Below are positions 62,788-64,000 of a DNA stretch of 64,000 nt, in pieces. The number at the start of each line of letters is the position of its first letter. Within the stretch, counting starts at the first letter, position 1. The stretch is from Lentiprolixibacter aurantiacus (lineage in GTDB: Bacteria > Bacteroidota > Bacteroidia > Flavobacteriales > Flavobacteriaceae): contig NZ_JAPFQP010000002.1 of assembly GCF_026241225.1 (NCBI RefSeq), positions 62,001-126,000 of the forward strand, written 5' to 3'. Under the pieces are notes generated by a model, which was given only the letters and a program-made list of their open reading frames with translations, searched no databases and had not been told where the DNA came from. The position numbers and the translations under genes are program-made.

Positions 62788-63105
62788 AATTTCATCCTCA
62801 GGAATGTCCTGTATGCGTTTTAACAGGTGTTTTATCCCGTTCTCCATACCTGCCTCGGATGAGAAAAGTCCGCTTTTTCCGACGATCTTCCCCTGTTTAT
62901 CCCTCAAGCTGAACAAGAATTTTCCGTTGTAGTTGGTCTTTCGTTCTACACGAATGGATCTTTCCGATGCAGGAATTAAGCGTCTCAGGGATTCACGGGC
63001 TTCCTTTTCGCTTTTGTAATCCACACTATTCAGGAGGGTTCGGCCCTGCATGGTTTTTAGCAGGAAGCGGTAAGTGTTTTCTTTTTCTTTTCGGATTTCG
63101 TACAT
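62782..63105 (-). CDS. DUF1508/UPF0339 (YegP-like) protein, 107 aa
   Basis: Small soluble protein with two copies of the ~50-residue YegP motif: residues ~3-50 (KENTYRFLLKTMQGRTLLNSVDYKSEKEARESL) and ~57-104 (YNGKFLFSLRDKQGKIVGKSGLFSSEAGMENGI). Family of unknown function, often linked to stress. It follows the ybaB-like gene by 27 bp on the same strand. Confidence 0.88.
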   Translation of the reverse strand: MYEIRKEKENTYRFLLKTMQGRTLLNSVDYKSEKEARESLRRLIPASERSIRVERKTNYNGKFLFSLRDKQGKIVGKSGLFSSEAGMENGIKHLLKRIQDIPEDEIL

Positions 63106-63132
63106 CTCTAAAAGTTGCGCAATGCGAGCAAT

Positions 63133-63459
63133 TTATTTAAGAAAGGCATCCATGCCAGGTATATTAGGCATTCCTTCCTTGGCAACCGCAGCCAGTTCTT
63201 GTTCGTGGATCTGAGTGGCTTTATCAATGGCCTTATTCAGAGTGAGAACCAGATAATCCTCGAGTTGTTCCTTATCGGCAAGGAGTTGGTCGTCAATTTC
63301 AATTGCCTTGATCGTCCTGTTTGCGGTTAAAGTGACAGAAAGGAGTCCATCTGAGGAAGCTTCCTGAATGCTTACGGAATTCAACCTCTCCTTTGTAGCT
63401 TTTACTTTTTCCTGGGTTTCTTTTAGTTTACCCATCATGCCCATCAAATCTCCAAACAT
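63133..63459 (-). CDS. YbaB/EbfC nucleoid-associated protein, 108 aa
   Basis: DNA-binding dimer of the EbfC family. Typical layout: N-terminal helix [23 protein letters not shown], central beta-sheet [27 protein letters not shown]-terminal helix [24 protein letters not shown]. Not linked to recR or dnaX here. A -7 element (TAAATTTG) precedes it. Confidence 0.92.
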   Translation of the reverse strand: MFGDLMGMMGKLKETQEKVKATKERLNSVSIQEASSDGLLSVTLTANRTIKAIEIDDQLLADKEQLEDYLVLTLNKAIDKATQIHEQELAAVAKEGMPNIPGMDAFLK

Positions 63460-63481
63460 ATTATTGTGATTTAGTTGAACC

Positions 63482-63489
63482 CAAATTTA
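63482..63489 (-). promoter_or_regulatory. -7 promoter element TAAATTTG of the ybaB-like gene
   Basis: Exact TANNTTTG match on the minus strand, 22 bp before the start codon at 63459. Confidence 0.6.
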
Positions 63490-63514
63490 CTAATTTGTTG
63501 CTCAAATGTAAATC

Positions 63515-64000
63515 ATGCGATCAACTCTGAAATTCGTTTCCATATTGGCATTAAGTAGTATTTTAGCCGCCGCATGTCAAAATCATAAAGGTAACCAAAT
63601 GGCCAGTACGCCTCCTAAAGCAAAAAAAGTAGAGAAAGCACTTACTATTCACGGAGACACCCGTATTGATCCTTATTACTGGTTAAACGAACGGGAAAAT
63701 CCTGAAGTTATAGCATACCTGGAACAGGAAAATGCTTATTACCAGGCGGCTACGGCCCACACAAAGGAGTTTCAGCAGCTGCTTTTTGATGAAATGAAAT
63801 CCCGTATAAAGGAAGATGATTCCTCTGTTCCTTACAGACTGAACAATTACTGGTATGCTACACGATATGAAAAGGGCAGGGAATACCCTGTTTACACCCG
63901 AAGGGCCGGTTCATTGGATGCGCAGGAGGAGATCATGTTTGATTGCAATGTGCTTGCCGAAGACCAGGAATACTTTAACCTAAGGGGTATTTCCATAAGC
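63515..64000 (+). CDS. Prolyl oligopeptidase family (S9A) peptidase, N-terminal part
   Basis: Open frame from ATG 63515 to the window edge (162 codons). Lipoprotein-like signal (LSSILAAACQN), then the S9A N-terminal pattern: PKAKKVEKALTIHGDTRIDPYYWLNERENPEVIAYL, ENAYYQA, LFDEMKSRIKEDDSSVPY and NYWYATRYEKGREYPVYTRR. This matches protease II/oligopeptidase B-like enzymes; the catalytic domain lies outside. Divergent from the ybaB-like gene. Confidence 0.88.
   Translation, partial: MRSTLKFVSILALSSILAAACQNHKGNQMASTPPKAKKVEKALTIHGDTRIDPYYWLNERENPEVIAYLEQENAYYQAATAHTKEFQQLLFDEMKSRIKEDDSSVPYRLNNYWYATRYEKGREYPVYTRRAGSLDAQEEIMFDCNVLAEDQEYFNLRGISIS

Noticed and set aside
1-64000. CRISPR array, insertion sequence, prophage, integrase or toxin-antitoxin defence island
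   Set aside because: No regular repeat-spacer array, transposase, integrase, attachment repeats or recognised defence genes were found on either strand.

Overview
The window looks like a stretch of chromosome from a marine-type member of the Flavobacteriaceae (Bacteroidota). Evidence: many genes are preceded by the Bacteroidota -7 promoter element TANNTTTG with almost no Shine-Dalgarno sequences; the gene content is typical of the group (outer-membrane beta-barrel receptor, DUF5117/DUF4953 zinc protease, plant-type glutaminyl cyclotransferase, DUF2853, many short lipoproteins); and menaquinone genes are scattered among small accessory genes. The window contains about 62 protein genes, one certain RNA gene (SRP RNA) and no rRNA, tRNA, IS element, prophage or CRISPR array that I can see. 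It reads as core chromosome, apart from one decayed gene fragment.

Layout. 0-1 kb: 3' part of glyA. 1-6 kb: minus-strand signalling block (orphan protein, LuxR-type regulator, TPR histidine kinase, tandem-repeat mini-lipoprotein, LytTR protein with a degenerate receiver). 6-9 kb: beta-helix lipoprotein, thioesterase, glutaminyl cyclotransferase operon. 9-10.8 kb: SRP RNA, SDR, small transaldolase. 10.8-25.4 kb: housekeeping and hypothetical genes (ABC-F ATPase, fasciclin protein, pheT, TlpA-like protein, leuAB, RluA-type synthase, panB). 25.5-30.3 kb: dnaK and small secreted proteins. 30.3-44.9 kb: the menaquinone region (hotdog thioesterase, menF, menD, menA, menC, menE; menB is not here), interrupted by a LytTR regulator/histidine kinase pair. 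44.9-54.6 kb: M24 peptidase, acyl-CoA carboxylase beta subunit, oxidoreductase, ettA, fumC. 54.6-64 kb: outer-membrane receptor, arsC-like gene, prfB with programmed frameshift, zinc protease, threonine aldolase, YbaB, and the 5' end of an S9 peptidase.

The most interesting region is the 667-bp gap between the LytTR response regulator (36630-37382) and the histidine kinase (38050-40008). It holds two successive units of identical architecture: a pair of 9-bp direct repeats (TTCAC/TTTAC-type, 21 bp start to start, the spacing known for LytTR operators), exactly 28 bp, a TATATTT -7 element, then a short AU-rich segment ending in a hairpin. The two short segments resemble each other. I infer two tandem, related small RNAs controlled by a LytTR regulator. 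A third copy of the paired repeat lies upstream of a small cysteine-containing secreted protein (28564-28956). A different 25-bp palindrome is shared by the promoters of the orphan gene at 1052-1714 and of the degenerate LytTR gene, again exactly 28 bp from the presumed -7 position. Together these suggest two small regulatory circuits that are not explained by the annotated genes alone.
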